A stretch of 29,690 nucleotides of DNA from an uncultured Flavobacteriales bacterium (GTDB lineage: Bacteria > Bacteroidota > Bacteroidia > Flavobacteriales_D > Sanyastnellaceae). Below the pieces are notes generated by a model, which made no database searches, was not told where the DNA came from, and worked only from the letters and a program-made list of their open reading frames with translations. Each line of letters opens with the position of its first letter. Within the stretch, counting starts at the first letter, position 1. Both the position numbers and the translations under genes were made by a program. Below, piece by piece: positions 8,530-16,896 of this stretch. The stretch spans positions 1-29,690 of the forward strand of contig CALKUW010000090.1 of the NCBI GenBank assembly GCA_937996585.1, given 5' to 3'.

Positions 8530-8928
8530 ATGGGAGCACGTAAGAGAAACGCAGCCGCAGCCCGCAAGGAGGTGATGGACCGCACGGCCATTGCCAAGCT
8601 GAACGATTGCCCGACCTCACCCCGGAAGATGCGCTTGGTGGCCGACACCATCCGCGGAAAGGACGTGGTGAGCGCCTTGAACATCCTCAAGTTCAGCCCG
8701 AAGGAGGCCTCCGGCCGCCTGGAGAAGCTGTTGCGCTCGGCCATCGCCAACTGGGAAGCCAAGAACGAAGGCTCACGCCCGGAGGATTCCGGCCTGTACG
8801 TGAGTGAAATCCGCGTCGACGGCGGCCGCATGCTCAAGCGCATCCAGCCGGCACCCCAGGGACGTGCACACCGCATCCGCAAGCGTTCCAACCACGTGAC
8901 GTTGATCGTCGATAGCCTGAAGAAGTAA
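8530..8928 (+). CDS. rplV: 50S ribosomal protein L22
   Basis: L22 contacts all 23S rRNA domains, and its beta-hairpin forms the tunnel constriction with L4. The product is 132 residues. The globular part includes SPRKMRLVADTIRGK (30-44), and the hairpin lies at about 95-121 (RVDGGRMLKRIQPAPQGR), the region where macrolide-resistance changes occur in other bacteria. The stop codon overlaps the rpsC start by one base (TAATG), suggesting translational coupling. Confidence 0.97.
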   Translation: MGARKRNAAAARKEVMDRTAIAKLNDCPTSPRKMRLVADTIRGKDVVSALNILKFSPKEASGRLEKLLRSAIANWEAKNEGSRPEDSGLYVSEIRVDGGRMLKRIQPAPQGRAHRIRKRSNHVTLIVDSLKK

Positions 8929-9668
8929 TGGGACAGAAGACACACCCCACCGGCAACCGCCTCGGTTTCATCAAGGGATGGGACTCCAATTGGTACGGAG
9001 GCAAGAGCTACGTCGACAAGATTGTCGAGGACGACAAGATCCGCAAATACCTGCGTGCACGACTCGTTAAGGCGAGCGTCTCCCGCGTGGTCATCGAGCG
9101 CACCATGAAGTTGGTGACGGTCACCATCCACACGGCCCGTCCCGGTGTCATCATCGGCAAGGGCGGCCAGGAGGTCGACAAGTTGCGTGAGGAGCTCAAG
9201 AAGCTCACCAAGAAGGAGATCCAGATTAACATCTTCGAGATCAAGCGTCCCGAACTCGATGCCCGCCTCGTGGCAGAGAGCGTGGCACGTCAACTCGAGG
9301 CGCGAATCAGCTACCGCCGGGCCATCAAGATGTCCATCGCGAGCTCCATGCGCATGGGTGCCGAAGGCATCAAGATCGGCATCGCCGGTCGTCTCAACGG
9401 TGCGGAGATTGCCCGTTCCGAGACCTTCATGGAGGGCCGTGTGCCCCTGCACACGTTCCGTGCCGACATCGATTACGCGTTGGTGGAAGCCCACACGACC
9501 TATGGCCGCATCGGCGTGAAGGTTTGGGTGTTCCGTGGTGAGGTCTACGGCAAGCCCGACCTCAGCCCGGCCGACCCGAGCAAAGAAGACAAGCGTGGAG
9601 GCGCACGTGGAGGTCGCGGAGGCGATCGTCCGGAGCGCCGCCGCCGCCGCCGTGAACCCCGCAGCTAA
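8928..9668 (+). CDS. rpsC: 30S ribosomal protein S3 with Arg/Gly-rich tail
   Basis: S3 lines the mRNA entry channel and contributes to ribosomal helicase activity. The product is 246 residues. It has a KH type II domain with the IIGKGG loop (75-80), and the entry-channel basic residues R130, R131 and K134, equivalent to E. coli R131, R132 and K135. The C-terminal S3 domain reads to about 210. The last 25 residues are an RGG-like, very basic tail (KRGGARGGRGGDR, 222-234, then a run of six arginines). Its start overlaps the rplV stop by one base; rplP follows after 11 nt. Confidence 0.97.
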   Translation: MGQKTHPTGNRLGFIKGWDSNWYGGKSYVDKIVEDDKIRKYLRARLVKASVSRVVIERTMKLVTVTIHTARPGVIIGKGGQEVDKLREELKKLTKKEIQINIFEIKRPELDARLVAESVARQLEARISYRRAIKMSIASSMRMGAEGIKIGIAGRLNGAEIARSETFMEGRVPLHTFRADIDYALVEAHTTYGRIGVKVWVFRGEVYGKPDLSPADPSKEDKRGGARGGRGGDRPERRRRRREPRS

Positions 9669-9679
9669 AGCCCAGTATC

Positions 9680-10093
9680 ATGCTTCAGCCGAAAAGAACG
9701 AAATACAGGAAGATGCAGAAGGGCCGCGTCCGCGGCCTCGCCCAGCGTGGAAGCAGCATCGCCTATGGCACCTTCGCCATCAAGACGACGGATATGGGTT
9801 TCATCACCTCCCGTCAGATCGAATCCGCCCGTATCGCCATCAACCGCTACATGAAGCGTGAGGGCCAGGTGTGGATCCGGATTTTCCCGGACAAGCCGAT
9901 TACCAGCAAGCCGCTCGAGGTGCGTATGGGTAAGGGTAAGGGTGCCGTCAGCCACTGGGTGGCTCCGGTCAAGCCCGGCCGCGTCCTCTTCGAAGTGGAC
10001 GGTGTGTCCGAGGCCATCGCACAGGAGGCGCTGCGCCTCGGTGCACAGAAGCTCTCCGTGCGCTGCCGTTTCGTAGCCCGCCACGACAACTGA
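9680..10093 (+). CDS. rplP: 50S ribosomal protein L16
   Basis: L16 positions tRNA in the A and P sites and is a late assembly protein. The product is 137 residues, the usual size. It opens MLQPKRTKYRK and carries the family signature RMGKGKGAVSHWVAPVKPG (82-100). It lies between rpsC (11 nt) and rpmC (15 nt) in the canonical S10-block order. Confidence 0.98.
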   Translation: MLQPKRTKYRKMQKGRVRGLAQRGSSIAYGTFAIKTTDMGFITSRQIESARIAINRYMKREGQVWIRIFPDKPITSKPLEVRMGKGKGAVSHWVAPVKPGRVLFEVDGVSEAIAQEALRLGAQKLSVRCRFVARHDN

Positions 10094-10108
10094 TCAATCG
10101 AGGGAATC

Positions 10109-10321
10109 ATGAAGATGAACGAAATCACCGGTCTGAGCGACCTCGATCTCAAGGAGCGCATCGACGCAGAGCGTGAAGCCCTGCAGAAGCTGCGTTTCAA
10201 CCACACCATTGCGGGCCTCGAGAGCCCGTTCCAGCTGCGCCAGAAGCGCCGCGACATCGCACGCATGTTGACGGAGCTCAACGCACGCAAGAACGCCAAA
10301 GCAGAAGAACAGAAGTCATGA
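10109..10321 (+). CDS. rpmC: 50S ribosomal protein L29
   Basis: Small two-helix protein at the tunnel exit beside L23. The product is 70 residues, with the typical helical hairpin EREALQKLRFNHTIAGLESP (21-40) followed by QKRRDIARMLTELNAR. A second ATG lies two codons downstream, but the MK start is usual for the family. The stop codon overlaps the rpsQ start by 4 nt (ATGA), a coupling junction. Confidence 0.96.
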   Translation: MKMNEITGLSDLDLKERIDAEREALQKLRFNHTIAGLESPFQLRQKRRDIARMLTELNARKNAKAEEQKS

Positions 10322-10608
10322 CCGCCGAGCAAACCGCAACCGAGCAGTCCACGGACAAGCGCAACCTCCGGAAGGTGCGTCAGGGCATCGTCACCTCCAA
10401 CAAGATGCAGAAGACCATCACGGTGACGGTCGAGTACAAGGAGAAGCACCCCAAGTACTCCAAGTTCGTGAAGCGCACCCGGAAGTTCACCGCACACGAT
10501 GAGCAGGAGACCTGCGGCATCGGCGATACGGTGCGCATCATGGAGACGCGCCCGCTGAGCAAGAACAAGTGCTGGCGCCTCGTGGAGGTGGTCGAAAGGG
10601 CCAAGTAA
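10318..10608 (+). CDS. rpsQ: 30S ribosomal protein S17
   Basis: Primary 16S rRNA binder of the 30S body, with an OB fold. The product is 96 residues. An N-terminal extension rich in Thr, Glu and Gln precedes the core RKVRQGIVTSNKMQKTITV (18-36); the signature GDTVRIMETRPLSKNKCWRL lies near 68-87. The start overlaps rpmC. A 34-nt gap, one of the wider ones, separates it from rplN. Confidence 0.97.
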   Translation: MTAEQTATEQSTDKRNLRKVRQGIVTSNKMQKTITVTVEYKEKHPKYSKFVKRTRKFTAHDEQETCGIGDTVRIMETRPLSKNKCWRLVEVVERAK

Positions 10609-10642
10609 TCCAGGGGTCGTCCAATAAGAAAACTGAAGAGCC

Positions 10643-11011
10643 ATGATCCAGCAAGAATCCCGGATGGCGGTCGCCGACAACAGTGGAGCACGCGAAGTGT
10701 TGTGCATCCGCGTGCTCGGTGGTACGCGCCGGCGCTACGCCAGCATCGGCGACAAGGTGGTCGTCACCGTCAAGGATGCGGCACCGAATGGCGGCGTGAA
10801 GAAGGGTACCGTCAGCAAGGCGGTCATCGTGCGCACCAAGAAGGCGGTTCGTCGTCCCGACGGATCCTACATCCGCTTCGATGACAACGCCTGCGTCCTC
10901 CTCAATGCCACGGGCGAGATCCGCGGTACGCGCATTTTCGGGCCGGTGGCCCGTGAGCTGCGCGAGAAGGACTTCATGAAAATCGTCTCCCTCGCACCGG
11001 AGGTGCTCTAA
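10643..11011 (+). CDS. rplN: 50S ribosomal protein L14
   Basis: L14 lies at the subunit interface and forms a bridge with 16S rRNA; it is also the target of the silencing factor RsfS. The product is exactly 122 residues, the bacterial standard. It begins MIQQESRMAVADNSGAREV and has the signature region AVIVRTKKAVRRPDGSYIRF (60-79). The ATG at 10643 gives the conserved N-terminus. First gene of the spc-type block. Confidence 0.98.
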   Translation: MIQQESRMAVADNSGAREVLCIRVLGGTRRRYASIGDKVVVTVKDAAPNGGVKKGTVSKAVIVRTKKAVRRPDGSYIRFDDNACVLLNATGEIRGTRIFGPVARELREKDFMKIVSLAPEVL

Positions 11012-11021
11012 CCACAGGACC

Positions 11022-11342
11022 ATGTACAAGCGCGTCAAAATCAAGAAGGGCGATACCGTGAAGGTGATCGCAGGCGGCAACAAGGGCAAGACCGGCACGG
11101 TCATGCAGGTGTTGCGCAAGGACGACCGTGTGCTCGTTGAGAGCGTCAACGTGGTGACCAAGCACGTCAAGCCGAGCCCGGCCAATCCCCAGGGCGGCAT
11201 CGAAAAGAAGGAAGCCCCCATCCACATCTCCAATGTGATGCTGGTGGACGGTAACGGCAACGCCACCCGCGTCGGACGCCGCCGCGGAGACGATGGCAAG
11301 CTGGTCCGCTACAGCAAGAAATCCGATCAAACGCTGAACTGA
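11022..11342 (+). CDS. rplX: 50S ribosomal protein L24
   Basis: One of the two assembly-initiator proteins of the 50S subunit, also located near the tunnel exit. The product is 106 residues, with a KOW motif at about 6-33 (KIKKGDTVKVIAGGNKGKTG) and the central VNVVTKHVKPSPANPQGGI block. The stop codon overlaps the rplE start by one base (TGATG). Confidence 0.97.
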   Translation: MYKRVKIKKGDTVKVIAGGNKGKTGTVMQVLRKDDRVLVESVNVVTKHVKPSPANPQGGIEKKEAPIHISNVMLVDGNGNATRVGRRRGDDGKLVRYSKKSDQTLN

Positions 11343-11893
11343 TGAGCTACGTACCCCGACTCAAGCATCAGTACGACGATGAAGTCGTACCCAAGCTCCA
11401 GGAGCGCTTCGAATACAAGAGCTTCATGCAGGTGCCCAAAATCGAGAAGATTTGCCTGAATCAAGGTCTGGGCAAGGCCATCGCAGACCGCAAGATTGTG
11501 GATGGCGCCCTCGAGGAGCTCGCCCAAATCACCGGTCAGAAGGCCGTGGCGACGTATTCCACGAAGGACGTCTCGAACTTCAAGCTCCGTAAGGGCATGC
11601 CTGTGGGTGCACGGGTGACCTTGCGCCGTGAGCGCATGTACGAGTTCCTCGACCGCCTGATCAACGTTGCCCTGCCGCGTACCCGCGACTTCCAGGGTGT
11701 GAAGGCGTCCGGCTTCGATGGCCGCGGCAACTTCAGCTTCGGCGTCCAGGAGCAAATCATTTTCCCGGAAATCGACCTCGACAAGGTGAAGCACCTCAAC
11801 GGCATGCACATCACCATCGTCACCAATGCCCGGACCAATGAGGAAGCCAAGGAGCTCCTCGCCGCGTTCGGTTTCCCCTTCAAGAAGAACTGA
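11342..11893 (+). CDS. rplE: 50S ribosomal protein L5
   Basis: L5 binds 5S rRNA and forms the central-protuberance bridge to S13. The product is 183 residues. The 5S-binding N-terminal half includes KICLNQGLGKA (36-46); further blocks are LPRTRDFQGV (111-120) and FDGRGNFSFGVQEQ (125-138). It starts inside the rplX stop and ends one nucleotide before the rpsN start. Confidence 0.98.
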   Translation: MSYVPRLKHQYDDEVVPKLQERFEYKSFMQVPKIEKICLNQGLGKAIADRKIVDGALEELAQITGQKAVATYSTKDVSNFKLRKGMPVGARVTLRRERMYEFLDRLINVALPRTRDFQGVKASGFDGRGNFSFGVQEQIIFPEIDLDKVKHLNGMHITIVTNARTNEEAKELLAAFGFPFKKN

Positions 11894-11894
11894 T

Positions 11895-12164
11895 ATGGCC
11901 AAGGAATCCATGAAAGCGCGCGAGCGCAAGCGTGAGCGCCTCGTCGCACGTTACGCCGCCAAGCGCAAGGCGTTGAAGGAGGCGGGCGACTGGGACGCCC
12001 TGCAGAAGCTCCCGAAGAACTCTTCCCCGGTGCGCCTGCACAACCGGTGCCAACTGACCGGCCGTCCCCGCGGCTACATGCGCCAGTTCGGCATCAGCCG
12101 TGTGACGTTCCGTGAAATGGCACTCGAAGGCAAGATCCCGGGTGTGAAAAAAGCAAGCTGGTAA
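11895..12164 (+). CDS. rpsN: 30S ribosomal protein S14, zinc-independent (C-minus) form
   Basis: S14 helps assemble the 30S head together with S3 and S10. The ATG at 11895 gives 89 residues starting MAKESMKARER. The family signature lies in the C-terminal half: HNRCQLTGRPRGYMRQFGIS (49-68), then RVTFREMALEG. A single Cys remains where zinc-binding S14 carries two CxxC pairs, so this is the longer zinc-free type. It lies one nucleotide after rplE and 3 nt before rpsH. Confidence 0.97.
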   Translation: MAKESMKARERKRERLVARYAAKRKALKEAGDWDALQKLPKNSSPVRLHNRCQLTGRPRGYMRQFGISRVTFREMALEGKIPGVKKASW

Positions 12165-12167
12165 GCC

Positions 12168-12566
12168 ATGCATTCTGATCCTATCGCCGATTTCCTGACG
12201 CGCATCCGCAACGGCCAGATGGCCGGCCACAAAGTGGTGGAGATCCCCGCGTCCAACATCAAGAAGGAGATCACCAAGATCCTCTTCGACAAGGGTTATA
12301 TCCTCAGCTACAAGTTTGTGGAGGACGGTCCCCAGGGCACCATCAAGGTGGCCTTGAAGTACCACCCGAAGACGCGCCGTCCGGCCATCACCGAGATGCA
12401 GCGGATGAGCAAGCCGGGTCTGCGCACCTACCGCGGTGCCGATGACCTGCCGCGCATCCTCAACGGCTTGGGCATTTCCATCCTCAGTACGTCCAAGGGC
12501 GTGATGACGGACAAGGAGGCCAAGCACATGAACGTCGGAGGCGAGGTCCTCTGTTACGTGTACTGA
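12168..12566 (+). CDS. rpsH: 30S ribosomal protein S8
   Basis: S8 binds the 16S rRNA central domain and, in E. coli, represses the spc operon by binding near the rplE start. The product is 132 residues, with DPIADFLTRIRNG (4-16), RMSKPGLRTYRG (79-90) and the signature GISILSTSKGVMTD (102-115). It is 3 nt after rpsN; a 21-nt gap precedes rplF. Confidence 0.98.
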   Translation: MHSDPIADFLTRIRNGQMAGHKVVEIPASNIKKEITKILFDKGYILSYKFVEDGPQGTIKVALKYHPKTRRPAITEMQRMSKPGLRTYRGADDLPRILNGLGISILSTSKGVMTDKEAKHMNVGGEVLCYVY

Positions 12567-12587
12567 ACCAAAGAAACAGGAACGACC

Positions 12588-13139
12588 ATGTCCAGAATCG
12601 GAAAAGCTCCCGTTGCCATCCCATCCGGCGTCACCGTTACGGTGGAGCCCGGTGTGATCAAGGTGAAGGGCCCCAAGGGTGAGCTCGAACAGAAGTTCGA
12701 CACCGCCATCGGTGTTACCGTTGAGGAGAACGAGGTGTTGTTCACCCGCTCCAGCGACCAGCCCGACCACCGCGCCAAGCACGGACTGTACCGTTCACTC
12801 TGCGCCGGAATGGTGGAAGGTGTGACCAACGGTTACAAGAAGGAGTTGGAGCTGGTGGGTGTCGGTTTCCGTGCCCAGGCAGCCGGTCAGCAATTGACCC
12901 TGGCCTTGGGATACAGCCACCCCATCATCATCGAATTGCCGAAGGAGATCAAAGTGGCAGCGGAGTCCGCCAAGGGATCCAATCCCAAGGTGACCCTCGA
13001 GAGCCACGACAAGCAGCTCCTCGGCACGGTCGCCGCCAAGATCCGCTCCCTCCGGAAGCCGGAGCCCTACAAGGGCAAGGGTGTCCGTTTCACCGACGAA
13101 TACATCCGCCGCAAGGCCGGCAAGTCCGCGGCCAAGTAA
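12588..13139 (+). CDS. rplF: 50S ribosomal protein L6
   Basis: L6 sits near the factor-binding site by the sarcin-ricin loop and is needed for late 50S assembly. The product is 183 residues made of two related alpha/beta domains. It begins MSRIGKAPVAIPSGV and ends with the signature PYKGKGVRFTDEYIRRKAGK (160-179). Gaps are 21 nt to rpsH and 11 nt to rplR. Confidence 0.98.
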   Translation: MSRIGKAPVAIPSGVTVTVEPGVIKVKGPKGELEQKFDTAIGVTVEENEVLFTRSSDQPDHRAKHGLYRSLCAGMVEGVTNGYKKELELVGVGFRAQAAGQQLTLALGYSHPIIIELPKEIKVAAESAKGSNPKVTLESHDKQLLGTVAAKIRSLRKPEPYKGKGVRFTDEYIRRKAGKSAAK

Positions 13140-13150
13140 TCGCATCCGCC

Positions 13151-13510
13151 ATGTCTGTAGCAAGCAAGAAACTCAAGACCCGCATGCGCATCAAGGCGCG
13201 CATCCGTGGCAAGATCAGTGGCACCGCAGAGCGTCCCCGCCTGTCCGTGTTCCGCTCCAACAAGCAGATCTACGCCCAAATCGTGGACGACCTGTCCGGA
13301 AAGACCCTCGCGAGCGCCAGCTCACGGGCGATTCCCGAGTCACAGGGTGTGGCCAAGATCGAGCAGGCCAAACTGGTCGGTACCAAGATTGCCGAGGCCG
13401 CCAAGGCCGCCGGCATCGACAGTGTGGTCTTCGACCGCAATGGCTACCTCTACCACGGCCGGGTGAAGAACCTCGCAGACGCCGCTCGCGAAGGCGGTCT
13501 CCAATTCTGA
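13151..13510 (+). CDS. rplR: 50S ribosomal protein L18
   Basis: L18 carries 5S rRNA into the central protuberance together with L5. The product is 119 residues: a basic N-terminus, then ERPRLSVFRSNKQIYAQIVDD (within 27-47) and the C-terminal block FDRNGYLYHGRVKNLADAAR (94-113), ending EGGLQF. It is 7 nt before rpsE, as in other spc blocks. Confidence 0.97.
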   Translation: MSVASKKLKTRMRIKARIRGKISGTAERPRLSVFRSNKQIYAQIVDDLSGKTLASASSRAIPESQGVAKIEQAKLVGTKIAEAAKAAGIDSVVFDRNGYLYHGRVKNLADAAREGGLQF

Positions 13511-13517
13511 AGCCATC

Positions 13518-14051
13518 ATGAGAGACAACAACAACCGTCGGCGCAACGATCGGGACAACAATCAGCCCGAGAGCGACATCAAGGACCGCTTGGTCACGAT
13601 CAACCGTTCGACCAAGACCACCAAGGGTGGACGTACGTTCACCTTCACCGGCATCGTCGTCGTTGGCGATGAGAAGGGCAAGGTGGGCCATGGATCCGGC
13701 CGCAGCCGCGAGGTGGTGACCGCCATCCAGAAGGGCATCGAGGACGCCAAGAAGAACATGGTTGAGGTGCCCGTCATCAACGGCACCGTTCCCCATGCAC
13801 AGGAGGCGGTCTTCGCCGGAGCCCGTGTGCTGGTCAAGCCCGCCACGCCGGGTACGGGTGTGATCGCGGGTGGCGCCATGCGCGCCGTGCTCGAGAGCGC
13901 CGGCATCAAGGACGTCCTGGCCAAGTCCCTCGGATCCTCCAACACGGGTAATGTGGTCAAGGCCACCTTCAAAGCCCTCACGATGATGCGCAGCGCGTCC
14001 GATGTTGCGGAGCTGCGTGGCATCTCTGTCGATCGCGTTTTCAACGGATGA
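13518..14051 (+). CDS. rpsE: 30S ribosomal protein S5
   Basis: S5 acts in decoding accuracy and mRNA unwinding at the entry channel. The product is 177 residues. A short Asn/Arg-rich N-terminal segment (1-20) precedes the double-stranded RNA-binding-like S5 domain, with KDRLVTINRSTKTTKGGRT (22-40); the TTKGGR loop is where spectinomycin-resistance changes arise in other bacteria. The following GDEKGKVGHGSGRSREV (50-66) is typical. The stop at 14051 overlaps an in-frame-looking ATG at 14048, but L30 homologues begin at the later ATG (14057). Confidence 0.98.
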   Translation: MRDNNNRRRNDRDNNQPESDIKDRLVTINRSTKTTKGGRTFTFTGIVVVGDEKGKVGHGSGRSREVVTAIQKGIEDAKKNMVEVPVINGTVPHAQEAVFAGARVLVKPATPGTGVIAGGAMRAVLESAGIKDVLAKSLGSSNTGNVVKATFKALTMMRSASDVAELRGISVDRVFNG

Positions 14052-14056
14052 GCACC

Positions 14057-14233
14057 ATGGCCAAGATCAAGATCACCCAGGTACGCAGTGCCATCAACCG
14101 TCCCAAGCGCCAGAAGCTGACCCTTCAGGCGCTCGGCATCAAGAAGCTCAACAACCCCGTGGAGCACGAAGCCACCCCCCAAATCCTGGGCATGGTGCGC
14201 AAAGTGAGCCACCTCGTCAAGGTTGAACAATAA
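14057..14233 (+). CDS. rpmD: 50S ribosomal protein L30
   Basis: Small 23S rRNA binder of 58 residues. I chose the ATG at 14057, which gives MAKIKITQVRSAI, the usual L30 N-terminus, instead of the ATG at 14048, which would add three residues and overlap rpsE. The remaining core includes QTLQALGIKK-type sequence (residues 20-30, LTLQALGIKKL) and the C-terminal VSHLVKVEQ. It is 17 nt before rplO. Confidence 0.96.
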   Translation: MAKIKITQVRSAINRPKRQKLTLQALGIKKLNNPVEHEATPQILGMVRKVSHLVKVEQ

Positions 14234-14250
14234 TCCCCAACCAGCACAAC

Positions 14251-14700
14251 ATGAATCTCAACAGCCTCAAGCCGGCAAAGGGTTCCACAAAGCAGCGCAA
14301 GCGAGTTGGTCGTGGTGAGGGCTCCGGACACGGAGGAACCTCTACCCGCGGTCACAAGGGCGCGAAGTCTCGTTCCGGCTACAAGTCCAAAATCGGATTC
14401 GAGGGCGGACAGATGCCGCTCCAGCGCCGTGTGCCCAAGTTCGGTTTCAAGAACCCGAACCGCGTCGAGTACAAGGGCATCAACCTGGACACCCTCCAGG
14501 AGCTCATCGACCGCAAGAAGTTGAAGGAAGTCACGTTTGAAGCCCTCGTGGACAACGGACTCGCCCAGAAGAAGGACCTCGTGAAGATCCTTGGTCGCGG
14601 TGAGCTGAAGTCCGGCGTCAAGGTGGCCGCCCACAAATTCTCCGCCTCCGCCCAGGCCGCCATCGAAGGTGCCGGTGGAAGCATTGAAGCCATTTCCTGA
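14251..14700 (+). CDS. rplO: 50S ribosomal protein L15
   Basis: L15 is a late-assembling 50S protein with a long Gly/Arg-rich extension that penetrates 23S rRNA. The product is 149 residues. The extension includes GRGEGSGHGGTSTRGHKGAK (20-39), and GFEGGQMPLQRRVPKFGF lies at 49-66. The globular C-terminal part ends AGGSIEAIS. It is only 2 nt before secY, the conserved L15-SecY pairing. Confidence 0.98.
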   Translation: MNLNSLKPAKGSTKQRKRVGRGEGSGHGGTSTRGHKGAKSRSGYKSKIGFEGGQMPLQRRVPKFGFKNPNRVEYKGINLDTLQELIDRKKLKEVTFEALVDNGLAQKKDLVKILGRGELKSGVKVAAHKFSASAQAAIEGAGGSIEAIS

Positions 14701-14702
14701 TC

Positions 14703-16058
14703 ATGGGTCGTTTTTTCAAGAAACTCCGGGACATCTGGGCCCACGAGGAACTGCGTAAGCGCCTCGGCATCACTTTCGGGTTCATCCTGGTCTACCGCAT
14801 CGGTAGCTTCATCGTCATCCCGGGTGTCGACAGTGACGCCCTGCAGGAGCAGATGAGCGCACTCGGTGGAGGTGGACTCGGCAGCATCCTGTCCTTGTTC
14901 ACGGGTGGTGCCTTCTCCCGCGCCTCCATCTTCGCCCTGGGCATCATGCCCTACATCTCCGCGAGCATCATCATGCAGTTGATGGGCCTCGCCGTGCCGA
15001 CCATCCAAAAGATGCAGGCCGAAGGAGAAAGCGGCAGGAAGAAGATCAACCAGTGGACCCGTTTCCTCACCATCGCCATCACGCTGGTGCAGGCCCCGGG
15101 ATACCTGGCCTCCACTGTGGTGTCCGTTCCGGGTGCCGTGGCGGACCCTTCGAGCTTTTGGTGGTTCAGCGCCGTGCTGATCCTGACCTCCTCCACGCTC
15201 CTCATCATGTACCTCGGCGAGCGGATTACGGAGCGTGGTGTGGGCAATGGCATCAGCCTCCTGATCATGATCGGAATCATCGCGACCTTCCCGCAGGCCA
15301 TCATCCAGGAGTTCAACCACCCCGACACCAACTTCTACTTCTTCCTCGTGGAGATTGCAGCGTTGCTCGTGGTCATCGGTGCTTCCGTGGCCCTCGTTCA
15401 GGCGGTGCGCAAGGTGCCGGTGGAGATGACGAGCCTGCAGGCCAATGCCGGCGCGACCTACCTCCCCAAGGGAGCGGCCGCCCGCAGCTACATCCCGCTG
15501 AAGGTCAACTCCAGCGGTGTGATGCCCATCATCTTCGCCCAGGCGATCATGTTCGTTCCGCTCTACCTGACGCAGAACGAAAGCCTGGCCGACAACGAGG
15601 TGCTCATTGCCCTCGGGGACTTCAACGGTTTCTGGTACAACCTGTTGTTCTTCCTGATGATCGTGGCCTTCACGTACTTCTACACGGCCATCACGGTCAA
15701 TCCCCAGCAGATGGCGGATGACCTGAAGCGCCAGAACAACTTCGTGCCCGGTGTGAAGCCCGGTCGTCCGACGATGGAATTCCTCGACAACGTGATCTCC
15801 AAGATCACCCTGCCGGGCGCCATCTTCCTTGGACTGATCGCCGTTCTGCCGGCCATCGTCTTCACGCTGAACCTGACCCACGCTCAGGCCTTCAGCATCT
15901 TCTTCGGCGGAACGTCGCTGTTGATCATGGTGGGTGTCATCCTCGACACCCTCCAGCAAATTGAAAGCTACCTGTTGTCCCGTCAATACGACTCCCTCAT
16001 GGAATCCGGAAAGCTCCGGGGCCGCCAAGGGACGAGTGTGAGCGGAATGGCAGGCTGA
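14703..16058 (+). CDS. secY: SecY, channel subunit of the Sec translocon
   Basis: SecY forms the protein-conducting channel of the inner membrane with SecE and SecG. The product is 451 residues, with about ten hydrophobic segments. The signatures GIMPYISASIIMQL (80-93) and ITERGVGNGISLLI (175-188) are present. A plug-like Gly-rich segment follows TM1 (about 54-70), and the cytoplasmic loop FVPGVKPGRPTMEFLDNVI resembles the SecA/ribosome-contact loop of the family. It supplies the Sec step needed by the signal-peptide-bearing surface proteins encoded at the right of this window. The map start follows after 4 nt. Confidence 0.98.
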   Translation: MGRFFKKLRDIWAHEELRKRLGITFGFILVYRIGSFIVIPGVDSDALQEQMSALGGGGLGSILSLFTGGAFSRASIFALGIMPYISASIIMQLMGLAVPTIQKMQAEGESGRKKINQWTRFLTIAITLVQAPGYLASTVVSVPGAVADPSSFWWFSAVLILTSSTLLIMYLGERITERGVGNGISLLIMIGIIATFPQAIIQEFNHPDTNFYFFLVEIAALLVVIGASVALVQAVRKVPVEMTSLQANAGATYLPKGAAARSYIPLKVNSSGVMPIIFAQAIMFVPLYLTQNESLADNEVLIALGDFNGFWYNLLFFLMIVAFTYFYTAITVNPQQMADDLKRQNNFVPGVKPGRPTMEFLDNVISKITLPGAIFLGLIAVLPAIVFTLNLTHAQAFSIFFGGTSLLIMVGVILDTLQQIESYLLSRQYDSLMESGKLRGRQGTSVSGMAG

Positions 16059-16062
16059 TCGG

Positions 16063-16860
16063 ATGGCAAGAGGACGGATACAGGTTCGCACCGAATCCGA
16101 AATCGAGCTTCTCCGGACGAGTTCTTTGCTTGTCGGAAGAACCTTGGCCGAATTGGCCAAGCTGATCCAGCCCGGGGTGACCACCACGGAACTGGATCGG
16201 GTGGCGGAAACGTTCATCCGGGACCACGGCGCCGAGCCGGGGTTCAAGGGATACAACGGATTCCCCGCCACGCTCTGCACTTCCGTGAACCACCACGTGG
16301 TCCACGGGATTCCCAGTGACGACCCGCTGCAGGAAGGGGACATAGTGTCCATTGACTGCGGGGTGCTCAAGGAAGGGTACTACGGGGACAGCGCCTACAC
16401 TTTCATGGTGGGGGATGTCCGTCCCGAAGTGCGCCACCTGCTCAAGGTGACGCAGGAGTGCCTTGAGGACGCCATCGAGGAAGCCATCGCGGGCAACCGC
16501 ATCGGCGACATCGGATGGGCGGTCCAGGAACACGCCGAGGCCGAGGGCTTCGGAGTGGTCCGCGAGCTGGTCGGCCACGGGGTCGGTTCCAACCTCCATG
16601 AGCCGCCGGAAGTCCCCAACTACGGACGACCGGGCAACGGCGTCAAGTTGGTGGAGGGCATGGTCCTGGCCATCGAGCCGATGATCAACCTCGGACGGAA
16701 GGAAGTAGTGCAGGAGAGTGACGGTTGGACCATCGCCACGGCGGACGGTCTGCCCAGCGCCCACTTCGAACACGACGTTGTCGTGCGCGAGGGGAAGGCG
16801 GAAGTTCTTTCGACATTCAAATGGATTGAGGAGGCCCTTGGGGCAGTGCAGCAGGATTGA
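16063..16860 (+). CDS. map: Type I methionine aminopeptidase
   Basis: Dinuclear-metal peptidase that removes N-terminal Met from nascent proteins with a small second residue. The product is 265 residues. All five metal ligands are visible: D98 (VSIDCG), D109 (YYGDSAYTF), H172 (GHGVG), E205 (AIEPMI) and E236 (HFEHDV); H81 matches the conserved substrate-site histidine. It has no N-terminal zinc-finger extension, as expected for class Ia. It sits between secY and infA, as in many bacteria. A 36-nt A-rich gap separates it from infA. Confidence 0.97.
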   Translation: MARGRIQVRTESEIELLRTSSLLVGRTLAELAKLIQPGVTTTELDRVAETFIRDHGAEPGFKGYNGFPATLCTSVNHHVVHGIPSDDPLQEGDIVSIDCGVLKEGYYGDSAYTFMVGDVRPEVRHLLKVTQECLEDAIEEAIAGNRIGDIGWAVQEHAEAEGFGVVRELVGHGVGSNLHEPPEVPNYGRPGNGVKLVEGMVLAIEPMINLGRKEVVQESDGWTIATADGLPSAHFEHDVVVREGKAEVLSTFKWIEEALGAVQQD

Positions 16861-16896
16861 GGCGTCACATCAAATAGGAAACGAAAACAGACATCC

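Noticed and set aside
14379..16370. 663-codon open frame antisense to rplO-secY-map
   Set aside because: It crosses three conserved genes, has no domain signal, and is explained by codon bias.
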